A DNA stretch of 64,000 nt. Origin: Bifidobacterium aemilianum. Lineage in GTDB: Bacteria; Actinomycetota; Actinomycetes; Actinomycetales; Bifidobacteriaceae. Both the position numbers and the translations under genes were made by a program. Positions 55,596-64,000 of the stretch are shown one piece after another. Where the stretch lies: the NCBI RefSeq assembly GCF_003315635.1, contig NZ_PDCG01000001.1, positions 310,001-374,000 of the forward strand, written 5' to 3'. The first letter of the stretch is position 1; every line of letters starts with the position of its first letter. Under the pieces are notes generated by a model that made no database searches, had not been told where the DNA came from, and saw only the letters and a program-made list of their open reading frames with translations.

Positions 55596-56516
55596 ATGAC
55601 GAATTCAGGCGCAGGAGGCAAGAAGACGAAACTGGGCAAGTGGGCGCGGCCCGTATCTACCCTACGTACCATGTGGAAGCGGGCCGGTCGGGGCAGGAAG
55701 GTGGCCTTGGTTTCCGGCGGATTGCTGGCATTCATCTGCCTGATGGCTCTGATTATGGGCGTGGTTCGTTTTGCCCAGTGGCGGGTTGAGGTTCACGAGG
55801 CCGAGGACCGGCAGAGTCAGCTCACCAGCCAGTATGACTTCAACCCCGGCAAGATCGTTTCCGATGGGCAGTTCTTCAATGCCAATGCCATGAGTCAGGC
55901 GGAGATTCAGGCTTTCCTTGACGACAAGGGCAAGGTCTGTACTGCTGGCCACTGCTTGAAGACCGCTAGCTTCGACACACAGACCAAGCCTGCAGACCAG
56001 CTGTGCAAGGCCTATCAGGGGGCGAGCGCCGAGTCGGCTGCCGCCGTGATCAACAAGTCCGCCAAGGCCTGCGGCATCAGTCAGAAGGTCCTGCTCGCCA
56101 TGCTGCAGAAGGAGCAGCACCTGATCTCCGCCAACAATCCCTCGGATTTCCAGTACAAGTCGGCCATGGGCCTCAGCTGCCCGGACGACGCCGCCTGCGA
56201 CCCAAACTACGCCGGTTTCTTCAACCAGGTTTACGGGGCCGCCAAACGCTACAAGTACTATCAGGCCCACGAGAATGAATACCCCTACCGCACCCGGCAG
56301 CTCAACGATATCCGCTACAACCCCAACACCTCCTGCGGTAGCAGCCAGGTCTACATCGAGAACGAAGCCACACGCCTGCTGTACATCTACACCCCCTACC
56401 AGCCCAACCAGGCCGCCCTGGCCGCCGGCTACGGGGAGGGCGACTCCTGCTCCGCCTACGGCAACCGCAACTTCGCCCTCATCTACCGCGACTGGTTCGG
56501 CAACCCCCGCGCGTAG
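55596..56516 (+). CDS. Membrane-anchored lysozyme/transglycosylase-like protein
   Basis: A 306-residue protein: a basic tail of 45 residues, one membrane helix (VALVSGGLLAFICLMALIMG), then an extracellular domain. That domain contains ACGISQKVLLAMLQKEQHLI followed by SAMGLSCPDDAACDPNYAGF and GFFNQVYGAAKRYKYYQAHE. This resembles soluble lytic transglycosylase/lysozyme folds, where the Glu of KEQHLI would be catalytic. Several cysteines (CTAGHC, CDPN, CGSS, CSAYG) could form disulphides. I recognise no named gene. The ATG at 55596 was chosen because the 42 codons upstream overlap the repeated operator motif. A role in wall remodelling is a hypothesis. Confidence 0.65.
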   Translation: MTNSGAGGKKTKLGKWARPVSTLRTMWKRAGRGRKVALVSGGLLAFICLMALIMGVVRFAQWRVEVHEAEDRQSQLTSQYDFNPGKIVSDGQFFNANAMSQAEIQAFLDDKGKVCTAGHCLKTASFDTQTKPADQLCKAYQGASAESAAAVINKSAKACGISQKVLLAMLQKEQHLISANNPSDFQYKSAMGLSCPDDAACDPNYAGFFNQVYGAAKRYKYYQAHENEYPYRTRQLNDIRYNPNTSCGSSQVYIENEATRLLYIYTPYQPNQAALAAGYGEGDSCSAYGNRNFALIYRDWFGNPRA

Positions 56517-56519
56517 AGG

Positions 56520-56879
56520 CCCAGGATGATGCGACCCATGCTGGCCAGGGGAAGGAACATGGCGCCGGCTGGGCCAAGCCAGGTCAGAGCAAGGTCACTC
56601 TTGGCCACACAGCCGAACGGGTGTTCCCAGAGCTATGCCGAAGAGCAGGACCCTGGGCCAGGCAGGCTTTGGGCAAGTAAACTGGTCACGCACGATCAAG
56701 GGCAGGTAGGCGTAGAAGATGTAGCTGACCGCCGCATCGAAGACCACCACCGGCACACCCATCTCGATGCGCCGGTCGAAGAAAGGCATGAACTGGGCAG
56801 GGGAGCCGACCCGCTCTCGAAGGACGACAAGCCGCTGAACTCCTATCAGCGGCCTAACCCATGGAAGGAACGGGCACGG
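56520..56879 (-). pseudogene. Remnant of a membrane-protein gene
   Basis: Translating the minus strand gives FMPFFDRRIEMGVPVVVFDA and SYIFYAYLPLIVRD in one frame (about 56690-56860). A shift then leads into DLALTWLGPAGAMFLPLASM in another frame near 56520-56600. Both are hydrophobic and read like parts of one polytopic membrane protein, but no full reading frame exists and stops interrupt it. The parent family was not recognised. Alternatively this is chance GC-rich open sequence. Confidence 0.4.
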
Positions 56880-58226
56880 CTAGAGACGGGGCAGGAACTT
56901 CTCCAGCTCGTAGGGGGTGACCTGGCGGCGGTACTCCTCCCATTCCTGACGCTTGTTGCGCAGGAAGTACTCGAAGGCGTGCTCGCCCAGGACTCCGGCC
57001 ACAAAGTCGGACTTCTCCATGATCTTCAGGGCCTCGGAAAGTGAGGAGGGCAGGGGCGGAATGCCCATGGCCTTGCGTTCCTCGTCGGTCAGCTCCCAAA
57101 CGTCGTCCGAGGTGGGCTCGCCCAGGGTCATCTGCTGCTCTATGCCATCCATACCGGCGGCCAGCAGGACCGAGTAGGCCAGGTAGGGGTTGGCGACCGG
57201 GTCCAGGCCACGGAACTCCATCCGGGCCGAGTTGCCCTTGCCGGGTTTATACTGTGGTATGCGCAGAAGGGCGGACCGGTTGTTGTGGCCCCAGCAGATG
57301 TAGGACGGGGCCTCAGCGCCGCCCCAGAGGCGCTTGTAGGAGTTCACGAACTGGTCGGTCACGGCGCAGATTTCGGCGGCATGGTGGAGGATGCCGGCGG
57401 CGAACTGGCGGGCAATCAGGGACATGTTGAATTCCTGGCCGGCCTCGTAGAAGGCGTTGGCGTCCCCCTCGAAGAGACTGAGGTGGGTGTGCATGCCGGA
57501 GCCGGGCTGGTCGGTCAGGGGCTTGGGCATGAAGGAGGCATAGATGCCCTGTTCCAGGGAGATCTCCTTGACCACGGTGCGGAAGGTCATGATGTTGTCG
57601 GCGGTGGTCAGGGCGTCGGCGTAGCGCAGGTCGATCTCGTTCTGGCCCGGTCCGCCCTCGTGGTGGGAGTATTCCACCGAGATGCCCATCTGCTCCAGCA
57701 TGTTGACGCAGGCCCGGCGGAAGTCCAGGCCAGGACTGCGGGGCACCTGGTCGAAGTAGCCACCCTCGTCGATGGGAACCGGAGCCTTGGACCAGTCCTC
57801 CTGGGCCTCGAAGAGGTAGAACTCGATCTCCGGGTGGGTATAGAAGGTGAAGCCCTTCTCCTTGGCCTGGGCCAGGACGGTCTTGAGCACATGCCGGGGG
57901 TCGCCCAGGGAGGGTTCGCCATCGGGGGTCAGGATGTCGCAGAACATGCGGGCCGTCCCCTGCGAATTGCCCCGCCAGGGCAGCAGCTGGAAGGTCGACG
58001 GGTCCGGGTGGACGATCATGTCGTCCTCGGAGACGCGGGTCATGCCCTCGATGGCCGAGCCATCGAAGCCCAGCCCCTCGTCAAAGGCCGATTCCAATTC
58101 CGCAGGCGCTATGGCCACGGACTTCAAGGTGCCCAGCACGTCGGTGAACCATAGGCGAATGAAGCGCACGTCCCGCTCCTCGACCGTGCGCAAGGCGAAT
58201 TCCTGCTGCTTATCCATAGGGTTCAT
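56880..58226 (-). CDS. glnA: Glutamine synthetase, type I
   Basis: A 448-residue enzyme making glutamine from glutamate, ammonia and ATP, normally a dodecamer. The beta-grasp domain begins the protein (VRFIRLWFTDVLGTLKSVAI). Metal and substrate motifs include FDGSAIEGMTRV, HPEIEFYLF, HHEGGPGQNEIDLRYADAL, GSGMHTHLSLF and RMEFRGLDPVANPYLAY. The C-terminal segment ERKAMGIPPLPSSLSEALK lacks the Tyr of the adenylylation site seen in the longer GSI-beta enzymes, so this is the short, non-adenylylated alpha type (like actinobacterial GlnA2). It is last in line after the his genes. Confidence 0.95.
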   Translation of the reverse strand: MNPMDKQQEFALRTVEERDVRFIRLWFTDVLGTLKSVAIAPAELESAFDEGLGFDGSAIEGMTRVSEDDMIVHPDPSTFQLLPWRGNSQGTARMFCDILTPDGEPSLGDPRHVLKTVLAQAKEKGFTFYTHPEIEFYLFEAQEDWSKAPVPIDEGGYFDQVPRSPGLDFRRACVNMLEQMGISVEYSHHEGGPGQNEIDLRYADALTTADNIMTFRTVVKEISLEQGIYASFMPKPLTDQPGSGMHTHLSLFEGDANAFYEAGQEFNMSLIARQFAAGILHHAAEICAVTDQFVNSYKRLWGGAEAPSYICWGHNNRSALLRIPQYKPGKGNSARMEFRGLDPVANPYLAYSVLLAAGMDGIEQQMTLGEPTSDDVWELTDEERKAMGIPPLPSSLSEALKIMEKSDFVAGVLGEHAFEYFLRNKRQEWEEYRRQVTPYELEKFLPRL

Positions 58227-58267
58227 ACTTCCATCCGATTATTACGCTCAGTTAACATGGCGGGGCG

Positions 58268-58993
58268 TTAGTCCAGGGCGACCCGCAGGGCCTCCTCGAG
58301 GCTGAAGGCGCGGGCGTAGAGGGACTTGCCCAAAATGACCGAATCGACGCCCAGACCTTCCAATTCCTTGATGGCCCGCAGGTCGTCGAGCTTGGAGATC
58401 CCGCCGGATGCCGTGACCTTGGCCTGGGTTCGCTGGGCCACCTGGCGCAGAAGGTCGATGTTGGGACCGGTCATCATGCCGTCCCTGGCCACGTCGGTAA
58501 CCACGTACCGGGAACAGCCGGCCTGGTCCAGCAGGGCCATGGTCTCGAAGAGGTCTCCCCCCTCCCTGACCCAGCCCCGGGCCGCCAGGGTATGGCCACG
58601 CACGTCCAGGCCCACGGCCACCCTGTCCCCGTATTTGCGGATGACCGAAATGGTCCAGTCAGGGTTCTCCAGGGCGGCGGTGCCGATGTTGACCCGTGCC
58701 GCTCCGGCCTCAAGGGCGGCCTCCAGGCTCTCATCGTCCCGAATGCCGCCGGACAGTTCGATGTGGACCTGGGAGCCCAGCTCCTCCACGATGCCACGGA
58801 GCTGGCCACGGTTGTCTCCAGTGCCGAAGGCGGCGTCCAGGTCGACCAGGTGAATCCAGTCGGCCCCGGCCCTGGCCCAGGTGCGGGCGGCTTCCAGGGG
58901 GCTGCCATAGTCGGTCTCGGAGCCGGATTGGCCCTGCCGGAGGCGCACGGCCTTGCCGTCTCGGACATCTACTGCGGGTAGGAGCGTCAGCAT
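58268..58993 (-). CDS. priA: Phosphoribosyl isomerase A (HisA, possibly dual HisA/TrpF)
   Basis: A 241-residue TIM-barrel enzyme isomerising ProFAR to PRFAR in histidine synthesis. The start [20 protein letters not shown] follows AAGAAGGGCAGCA; longer upstream reading is not conserved. Asp9 (PAVDV) and the second catalytic Asp in [15 protein letters not shown] mark the two half-barrels. Actinobacterial members often also catalyse the tryptophan-pathway TrpF step, and the RDGMMTGPN loop is of that type, but dual function is inferred from lineage. Confidence 0.92.
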   Translation of the reverse strand: MLTLLPAVDVRDGKAVRLRQGQSGSETDYGSPLEAARTWARAGADWIHLVDLDAAFGTGDNRGQLRGIVEELGSQVHIELSGGIRDDESLEAALEAGAARVNIGTAALENPDWTISVIRKYGDRVAVGLDVRGHTLAARGWVREGGDLFETMALLDQAGCSRYVVTDVARDGMMTGPNIDLLRQVAQRTQAKVTASGGISKLDDLRAIKELEGLGVDSVILGKSLYARAFSLEEALRVALD

Positions 58994-59192
58994 TGCTGCC
59001 CTTCTTTCCAAACTCCAACTTCCAGTCGGAGATATTGCTGGGTACCGGTCTGATATTGCTTTGATTCTCCCCCATCGAAGCCTGCTAGGCGAGAATTTCC
59101 CATCCTGTGGAAGGCCAGGTGACCGTATGCTGAACAGGTCGGGTCCCTGTAGGGCGCAATGGCGCGAACAGGGGCGATCCGGCGCGCCGAAG

Positions 59193-59846
59193 TCAGAGCT
59201 CAGCCACCCAGTTGGCGAGCAGTTGGGAACCCGCCTCGGCCGACTTCTCCGGGTGGAACTGTGTGGCGAAGAGGGACCCGCGCTCGTAGGCCGCCACAAA
59301 GCGGGAGCGACCATAGCTGCACCAGCTGACCTGGGCCTCCTGGCCCCCGAAGTCAATGCGCTGGCCGTCCAGTTCAAGGTCCACTGCTTGGGCCTGGCTG
59401 GCGGCACAGGAGTGGACGAAGTAGAAACGCTCCGCCTCCAGTCCCTTCAGCAGCCGGGACCCCTCGGCGGTCTGCACCCCATCCCAACCCATGTGGGGGA
59501 CCACATCGGCGTCCAGGGGCCCCACCTGTCCGCCAATCAGCCCCAGGCCCGCCGCCCGATGGCCGTTCTCCAGGCCCTCCTGGAAGAGTATCTGCAGGCC
59601 CACGCAGACACCCAGGACCGGCAGCCCCTGGGCCAAACGCTCGTAGATGACCTGGTCACCACCCACGGTTCTCAGGCCCTCCATGCAGGCGTCGAAGGCA
59701 CCCAAGCCGGGGACCACCAGACCGTCGGCCTCCAGGGCCTGGTCATGGTCGGAGGTCAGGGTCACGTCCAGACCTAGGCGGTCCAGGGCCCGGGTCATGG
59801 AACGAACATTGCCGAACCCGTAATCGAAGACCACGATCTTCTTCAC
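59193..59846 (-). CDS. hisH: Imidazole glycerol phosphate synthase, glutaminase subunit
   Basis: A 217-residue class I glutamine amidotransferase delivering ammonia to HisF. The nucleophile is Cys81 ([10 protein letters not shown]) and the triad is completed by His198 and Glu200 (ATQFHPEKS). The N-terminal [10 protein letters not shown] is typical. It starts with GTG ([10 protein letters not shown]) behind AAGGAGAGG. hisF is not in the window. A 271-bp gap with a minisatellite precedes it, and 199 bp without clear features separate it from priA. Confidence 0.95.
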   Translation of the reverse strand: MKKIVVFDYGFGNVRSMTRALDRLGLDVTLTSDHDQALEADGLVVPGLGAFDACMEGLRTVGGDQVIYERLAQGLPVLGVCVGLQILFQEGLENGHRAAGLGLIGGQVGPLDADVVPHMGWDGVQTAEGSRLLKGLEAERFYFVHSCAASQAQAVDLELDGQRIDFGGQEAQVSWCSYGRSRFVAAYERGSLFATQFHPEKSAEAGSQLLANWVAEL

Positions 59847-59914
59847 CCGGCCTCTCCTTCCTTTTCTGCGACTATATGTGTCTGCTCGGTATGTATGGGC
59901 GCTTCGTCAGTCTG

Positions 59915-60049
59915 CACTGTATGAAGTGGCACTCTGTGTATCCGCACTCCATGTGTCTGCACTGTGTATGTCTGCACTGCATGGAGTGGCACTGCGTGAA
60001 ATGACACTGCGTGACATAACACTGTATGAAACGACACTGCGTGCCGGCA
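59915..60049. repeat. 15-bp minisatellite, nine units
   Basis: Nine contiguous 15-bp units follow the consensus CACTGYRTGNNNNNN with variable last bases (for example CACTGCGTGAAATGA, CACTGTATGAAACGA, CACTCCATGTGTCTG). One or two more degenerate units can be seen to the left. They sit between the unknown gene at 60119 and hisH. The unit length is a multiple of three, so translations give pentapeptide repeats on both strands (minus: HAVPL, HAVQT, HTVQT; plus: SALHV, SALCM, SALHG). A 64-codon minus-strand frame through the array ends at the hisH start (GTGA), but a real protein is doubtful. Confidence 0.88.
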
Positions 60050-60118
60050 CTGCCACCTTGGGCACTTGCGGCAGGACCGTCAGTTGGGTTACTCCCCTCC
60101 AGGCGGGGCCTGTCAGCC

Positions 60119-60886
60119 TTACTGAATACTGGGCCCTCCGCGTCCGTACCTGGTGTGTTCGGCGATGACCTGCATGGCCTGGTCCCTGTCCATGCTGGCC
60201 GTGTCGATCAGCGTGTAGCCCTCTTGCTTCAGGTCATCGACCGCTCCGATTCCCAGCATCAGATCCTCCAGGAAGGGCGGTGTGAAGCTGAAGAGGACCG
60301 GCGGGGCGAAGGTCTGCCCCGGCTCACCGTGCAGGTAGAGGGTGGAGTCGAGCTTGTCGGCCCGGTTGACGGTCAGGACCGCGGCCATGCCGGAGACCAC
60401 GGTGGTCAGGTCCTTGGCTGCCGCCTCGGGCGAATCGCCGTCCAGGTTATGAAGAAAGGCCACGGCACCCTGGTCACTGCCGACGCATACGGCGGCGATG
60501 TCTGACAGCTGGCAGAAGGCCGCCAGGAGCCGGCCTGATGCAAGACGGGTGACCAGGGCAGCGACCTTGGCCTTGTTGCCGATCAGCCCCTGCAGCTCAT
60601 CGTCAAAACTGCTCTCCGCCAAGCCCAGGGCGGCCAGATCCGCCTCGGTCTGGTCGGCCAGAGCACCAGGATTGTCCTGACCGGCATCAGCCGATGCCGC
60701 CGCCCCCTGCTGCCCTGCCGCCGCCGATGATTCAGGCGCTTGGGGAGATTCATCCTCCTGCGAGGACTGAGCAGAGGATGCGGCCAGCTCCTCCTCGAAT
60801 TGGGAGAGGGCGGCTTCCAGGTCCTCGTCGCTGAAGTGCTCCTGGCCGGCATCATCCGGCTCTTGGGGCTTGTGGTCATCAGCCAT
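60119..60886 (-). CDS. Conserved protein of unknown function in the his cluster
   Basis: A 255-residue acidic soluble protein. About 90 residues are low-complexity Glu/Ser/Ala/Gln, including FSDEDLEAALSQFEEELAAS. A folded region follows from about 95 (SFDDELQGLIGNKAKVAALV to YGRGGPSIQ), with a mixed alpha/beta pattern and no catalytic motif that I recognise. The end (EGYTLIDTASMDRDQAMQVI) is predicted helical. Its ATG overlaps the hisB stop by one base (TAATG), so it is coupled to hisB. Its function is unknown; its position suggests cotranscription with the his genes and not necessarily a role in histidine synthesis. Confidence 0.8.
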   Translation of the reverse strand: MADDHKPQEPDDAGQEHFSDEDLEAALSQFEEELAASSAQSSQEDESPQAPESSAAAGQQGAAASADAGQDNPGALADQTEADLAALGLAESSFDDELQGLIGNKAKVAALVTRLASGRLLAAFCQLSDIAAVCVGSDQGAVAFLHNLDGDSPEAAAKDLTTVVSGMAAVLTVNRADKLDSTLYLHGEPGQTFAPPVLFSFTPPFLEDLMLGIGAVDDLKQEGYTLIDTASMDRDQAMQVIAEHTRYGRGGPSIQ

Positions 60887-61485
60887 TACAGGGCCCCCTT
60901 GGTGCTGGGAATCCCCTCGACCCTGGGGTCGATTTCCACAGCGGAGCGCAGGGCCCTGGCCAGGGCCTTGAACTCGGCCTCGGCAATATGGTGGGGGTCG
61001 CGGCCGGAGAGCACCCGCATATGGAGACAGAGGTCGGCGTGGAGGGCTATGGATTCCATGACGTGCCGGACCAGGGAACCGGTGAAGTGGCCGCCTATCA
61101 TGGCGAACTCAAAGCCGTCGGGTTCACCGCCGCAGACCGCGTAGGGACGGCCAGATATGTCGACCACAGCCTGGGCCAGGGCCTCATCCAGGGGCACCAT
61201 GGCATCGCCGAAGCGGCGTATGCCTTGCTTATCGCCCAGGGCCTGCTTCAGGGCTTGCCCAAAGACGATGCCGACATCCTCCACGGTGTGGTGGACGTCG
61301 ATGTCGGTGTCGCCGGTGGCCTTGATGTCCAAGTCAATCAGGGAATGCTTGCCCAAGGCGGTCATCATATGGTCGAAAAAGGGTACGGAACTGTCAATAT
61401 TGGTCCTGCCGCTGCCGTCAAGGTTCATGCTGAGCTCGACCTGTGACTCACTCGTGGTTCGGACAATCCTCGCCGTACGTGCCAT
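60886..61485 (-). CDS. hisB: Imidazoleglycerol-phosphate dehydratase
   Basis: A 199-residue monofunctional HisB, which dehydrates IGP to imidazole acetol phosphate using two metal ions. Metal-binding signatures are [33 protein letters not shown], and in the second half [13 protein letters not shown] and the [17 protein letters not shown] box. No phosphatase domain is fused. It lies 139 bp after hisC in the same direction. Confidence 0.97.
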   Translation of the reverse strand: MARTARIVRTTSESQVELSMNLDGSGRTNIDSSVPFFDHMMTALGKHSLIDLDIKATGDTDIDVHHTVEDVGIVFGQALKQALGDKQGIRRFGDAMVPLDEALAQAVVDISGRPYAVCGGEPDGFEFAMIGGHFTGSLVRHVMESIALHADLCLHMRVLSGRDPHHIAEAEFKALARALRSAVEIDPRVEGIPSTKGAL

Positions 61486-61624
61486 CTTCCCATACCTTCC
61501 TTGCTGCTGTACGCTTCACCGCCGCATTCAGCCTGATCGGCCCACTAAGGGGCATTCTATACCAAGCGGGGGCCGCTCCCCTGGCCCGGCAGGAGCAGGA
61601 TCAGGCCCAGCCACTGGCTGCTGC

Positions 61625-62827
61625 TCATGCCTGGGCCAGAACCTCCGCCAGGGCCTGACGGAAGGCGTCCATCTCCTCATCGGTGCCCATGCAGACCCTC
61701 AGCCAACACTGGGGGCCGACCACACGAATCAGCACCCCCCGCTTGCAGAGCTCCTCGAAGATCCATTGGCGGTTCTCGAAATGTCCGCCGAACAACAGGA
61801 AGTTCGACTGGGAGTCGGCCACCTCCAGGGGCTTGCCCCGGTAGGTCTGCCCCCTGAGCCAGTCCGCCGTCTCCTGCCTGGTGCGCCGCAGTCTGCCGAC
61901 CTGGCTCAGCTGCTCGTCGGCATGGCCCAGGGCGGCCAGGGCCGCAGCCTGGGTGACGGCCGAGAGATGGCAGGGCATCCGTACGATGCGCAGAGCGTCA
62001 ATGATGCCGGCCGAGGCTGCGACATAACCGACACGGGCCCCGGCGAAGGCGAAGGCCTTGCTCATGGTCCGGCTGACCGCCAGGTTGGGATGGTCCTCAA
62101 TGAGCGAGACCGCCGAGGGCAGGCCTGGGTCACGGAACTCGATGTAGGCCTCATCGACCACCACCACCGGATGGACCCCCTCTGGGGCGCCCGCCACCTG
62201 GACACCCTGGCAGGCCTTCAGAATTGTCTCCAGCTCCTCCATGGGCAGCATGGTGCCTGAGGGGTTGTTGGGACTGGCCAGCAGGACCATGGATGGCCCC
62301 AGGGACTCGATGGCGGCCAGGGTCTTCTCCAGGTCGATGGTGAAGTCAGCCCGGCGTGCCACCAGCTCCCAGCCAGTGAAGGTGTCCCGGGCATACTCCG
62401 GGTACATGGAGTAGGTAGGGTCAGCGCCAAGGGCTGTCCTGCCTGGGCCGCCGAAGGCCTGGAAGAGCTGGAGCATGATCTCGTTGGACCCGTTGGCCGC
62501 CCATAGCTGCTGCGGGACCAGCCTGGTCTGGGATTCCTGGTCCAGGTAGTCGCAGAAGGCCTGGCGCAGGCGGGTGTGCTCCCGGTCCGGGTAGCGGTTG
62601 AGCTCTTGGCCCACCCTGCGCACACTCTCGGCGATGGCATCGACCACCCGGTCGCTCAGGGGGTAGGGGTTCTCGTTGACATTCAGGCAGACCGGTAAGT
62701 CCAGCTGGGGGGCACCATAGGGGGTCTCACCAATCAGGTCGGCACGCAGGGGCAGGTAGGCGGGAATGCTCCTGTCCGCCGTCCCCTCCCCCAGGGCCAC
62801 CTGTCTGCTGCCGCTGGTCTGGCTCAT
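61625..62827 (-). CDS. hisC: Histidinol-phosphate aminotransferase
   Basis: A 400-residue PLP-dependent class II aminotransferase converting imidazole acetol phosphate to histidinol phosphate. The PLP lysine is in SRTMSKAFAFAGARVGYVAA. Other landmarks are NENPYPLS near the N-terminus, NGSNEIMLQLFQAFGGPG, SPNNPSGTMLPMEEL and VVDEAYIEF. The ATG overlaps the hisD stop (ATGA), so it is coupled to hisD. Confidence 0.96.
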   Translation of the reverse strand: MSQTSGSRQVALGEGTADRSIPAYLPLRADLIGETPYGAPQLDLPVCLNVNENPYPLSDRVVDAIAESVRRVGQELNRYPDREHTRLRQAFCDYLDQESQTRLVPQQLWAANGSNEIMLQLFQAFGGPGRTALGADPTYSMYPEYARDTFTGWELVARRADFTIDLEKTLAAIESLGPSMVLLASPNNPSGTMLPMEELETILKACQGVQVAGAPEGVHPVVVVDEAYIEFRDPGLPSAVSLIEDHPNLAVSRTMSKAFAFAGARVGYVAASAGIIDALRIVRMPCHLSAVTQAAALAALGHADEQLSQVGRLRRTRQETADWLRGQTYRGKPLEVADSQSNFLLFGGHFENRQWIFEELCKRGVLIRVVGPQCWLRVCMGTDEEMDAFRQALAEVLAQA

Positions 62828-64000
62828 CTCAGGCCGGCCTGCCTTTCCTGGTCCTCCAGGGTCGCCTTGTCGTAGGGGTCGTCGACGAAGCGGCTGAGCA
62901 CGCTCTCTCCGTGGGCAGGCAGGTCCTCGGAGACGGCGAAGGCGTTGATCTTGGCCGCAAGCGCCTTGAGGCCCTCCTGGTCGTATTCGATGACCTCCAC
63001 CGGCTTCATGAAGGTGTGGACACCCAGGCCTGCGTCGAAGCGTGCCGTGCCCCCGGTGGGCAGGACATGGTTGGAGCCGGACATGTAATCGCCCAGGGGA
63101 ACCGGCGAATAGGGACCCCGGAAGATGGCGCCGGCATTGTGGATACGGGCCACGACCGGGTCCGGGTCAGCGGTCTGGATCTCCAGGTGCTCGGCGGCGT
63201 AGGCGTCTGCCGCAGCCACCGACTGGTCGAGTCCGTCGGTGAGGATGATGCCGGACTGGCGGCCGGACAAGGAGCTGGTGACCCGTTGCGCATGCTTGGT
63301 TCTGGGCACCCGCACGGCCAATTCCTCCTGGACCTGCTCGGCCAGGCTGCTGCTGTCGGTGATCAGGACGGAGCCGGCCAGCTCATCATGCTCCGCCTGG
63401 CCGATCAGGTCCGCCGCGACCCAGGCCGGCTTGGCGGTCTCGTCGGCCAGAATGGCGATCTCGGTGGGGCCGGCGACCGCATCAATGCCGACTAGGCCGG
63501 AGACCATCTGCTTGGCGGTGGCCACGAAGATGTTGCCAGGGCCGGTGATCTTGTCGACCGGGTCGCAGAGCACCTGCCCATCCTGGGGCTCGGAACCCTT
63601 GGCGCCATAGGCGAACATGCCGATGGCCTGGGCTCCGCCAACCGCGTAGACCTCATCTATGCCAAGGATGGCGCAGGTGGCCAGAATCAGCGGATTCGGC
63701 AGGCCATCGCCAGCATCGCTGCTGGGCGGTGAGGCCAGGGCCAGGGACTTGACACCGGCCACCTGGGCCGGCACCGCGTTCATGATCACGGAGGAGGGGG
63801 TAGACGGCCTTGCCCCCGGGCACATAGAGGCCAACCCGCTCGATGGGGATCCAACGCTCGGCAACACGGGCACCATCGGCAAGGTCGGTATGAAAATTCC
63901 GGGGAACCTGGGAGGCGCAGACGGCCCGGCTACGGCGCACGGACTCCTCTATGGCCTCGCGGACCGCCGGGTCCAGACGCTCCAGGGCCTGCTCCATGGC
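62824..64000 (-). pseudogene. hisD: Histidinol dehydrogenase, frameshifted, 5' end outside window
   Basis: From the right edge the frame reads LERLDPAVREAIEESVRRSR to VGLYVPGGKAVYP and then goes out of phase. The rest (SSVIMNAVPAQVAGVKSLAL through NHVLPTGGTARFDAGLGVHT) continues in a different frame to 62824. The shift is at a run of five Gs (63796-63800) where the normal GGKAVYPSSV would need four. Otherwise the zinc-enzyme motifs look intact: GVDEVYAVGGAQAIGMFAYG without its first Gly, VDKITGPGN, GPTEIAILAD, AEHDELA. The first 75 or so residues lie beyond the window. The normal enzyme oxidises histidinol to histidine. A homopolymer sequencing error is a real alternative. Confidence 0.8.

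Noticed and set aside
59843-60037. A real 64-residue protein overlapping hisH
   Set aside because: The frame consists mainly of translated minisatellite; kept only as a possibility in the findings.
59915-60049. CRISPR array
   Set aside because: Repeats are 15 bp, contiguous and without unique spacers; no cas genes nearby.
63796-63800. Programmed ribosomal frameshifting in hisD
   Set aside because: No known family precedent and no stimulatory structure evident; mutation or sequencing error is simpler.

Overview
The window comes from a GC-rich actinobacterium, almost certainly family Bifidobacteriaceae (genus Bifidobacterium or a close relative). This rests on four things: the tmRNA tag reading AKSNRTEFALAA, the complete dcw cell-wall cluster, a PriA-type HisA, and the order dcw / helicase / serA / nrdR / lexA / ldh / hflX / hrpA / glnA / his. 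No phage, insertion sequence, CRISPR array or tRNA gene was seen; the one stable RNA is tmRNA.

Region 1 (1-17715, minus strand) is a sugar-utilisation island. It holds three GH38 alpha-mannosidases, two GH5_18-type beta-mannosidase copies, one complete ABC sugar importer without an ATPase, parts of a second importer, and a ROK-family regulator cut by the window edge. The gene content matches what is known of N-glycan (high-mannose) utilisation loci in bifidobacteria. The layout is best read as an old tandem duplication of a five-gene unit GH38 - SBP - MalF - MalG - GH5_18. The copy at 6334-14131 is intact. The copy at 684-6177 has lost its binding protein and most of MalF, and its GH5_18 carries a frameshifting deletion. 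A sixth gene, GH38-3, heads the cluster behind a TTGACA promoter with a palindromic operator.

Region 2 (17827-20083) has an unrecognised membrane protein, tmRNA with terminator and -10 element, and dtd. Region 3 (20206-35529, minus strand) is the dcw cluster mraZ-rsmH-ftsL-ftsI-(murE-like)-murF-mraY-murD-ftsW-murG-murC-ftsQ. MraZ is preceded by four 10-bp-phased binding repeats. The murE slot holds a Mur-ligase relative without its ATP-binding loop. Region 4 (35645-42575) has a HelD-like helicase, serA, nrdR, a LysM protein divergent from lexA with three SOS boxes between them, and a CDF cation exporter.

Region 5 (43052-47204) contains convergent wrecks of citrate synthase (one frameshift plus a C13 tract) and aconitase (several frameshifts and a nonsense codon), so the oxidative route to 2-oxoglutarate looks lost. 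Region 6 (47532-56516) has ldh, hflX, an RsmC-like methyltransferase, hrpA and a membrane-anchored lysozyme-like protein preceded by a three-copy dyad motif in +/-/+ orientation. Region 7 (56520-64000, minus strand) has a membrane-protein remnant, glnA, priA, hisH, a 15-bp minisatellite, a conserved unknown gene, hisB, hisC and a hisD that is frameshifted at a G5 run and continues past the window. The single-base shifts in gltA and hisD could be assembly errors; the lesions in aconitase and the GH5_18 copy cannot be explained that simply.
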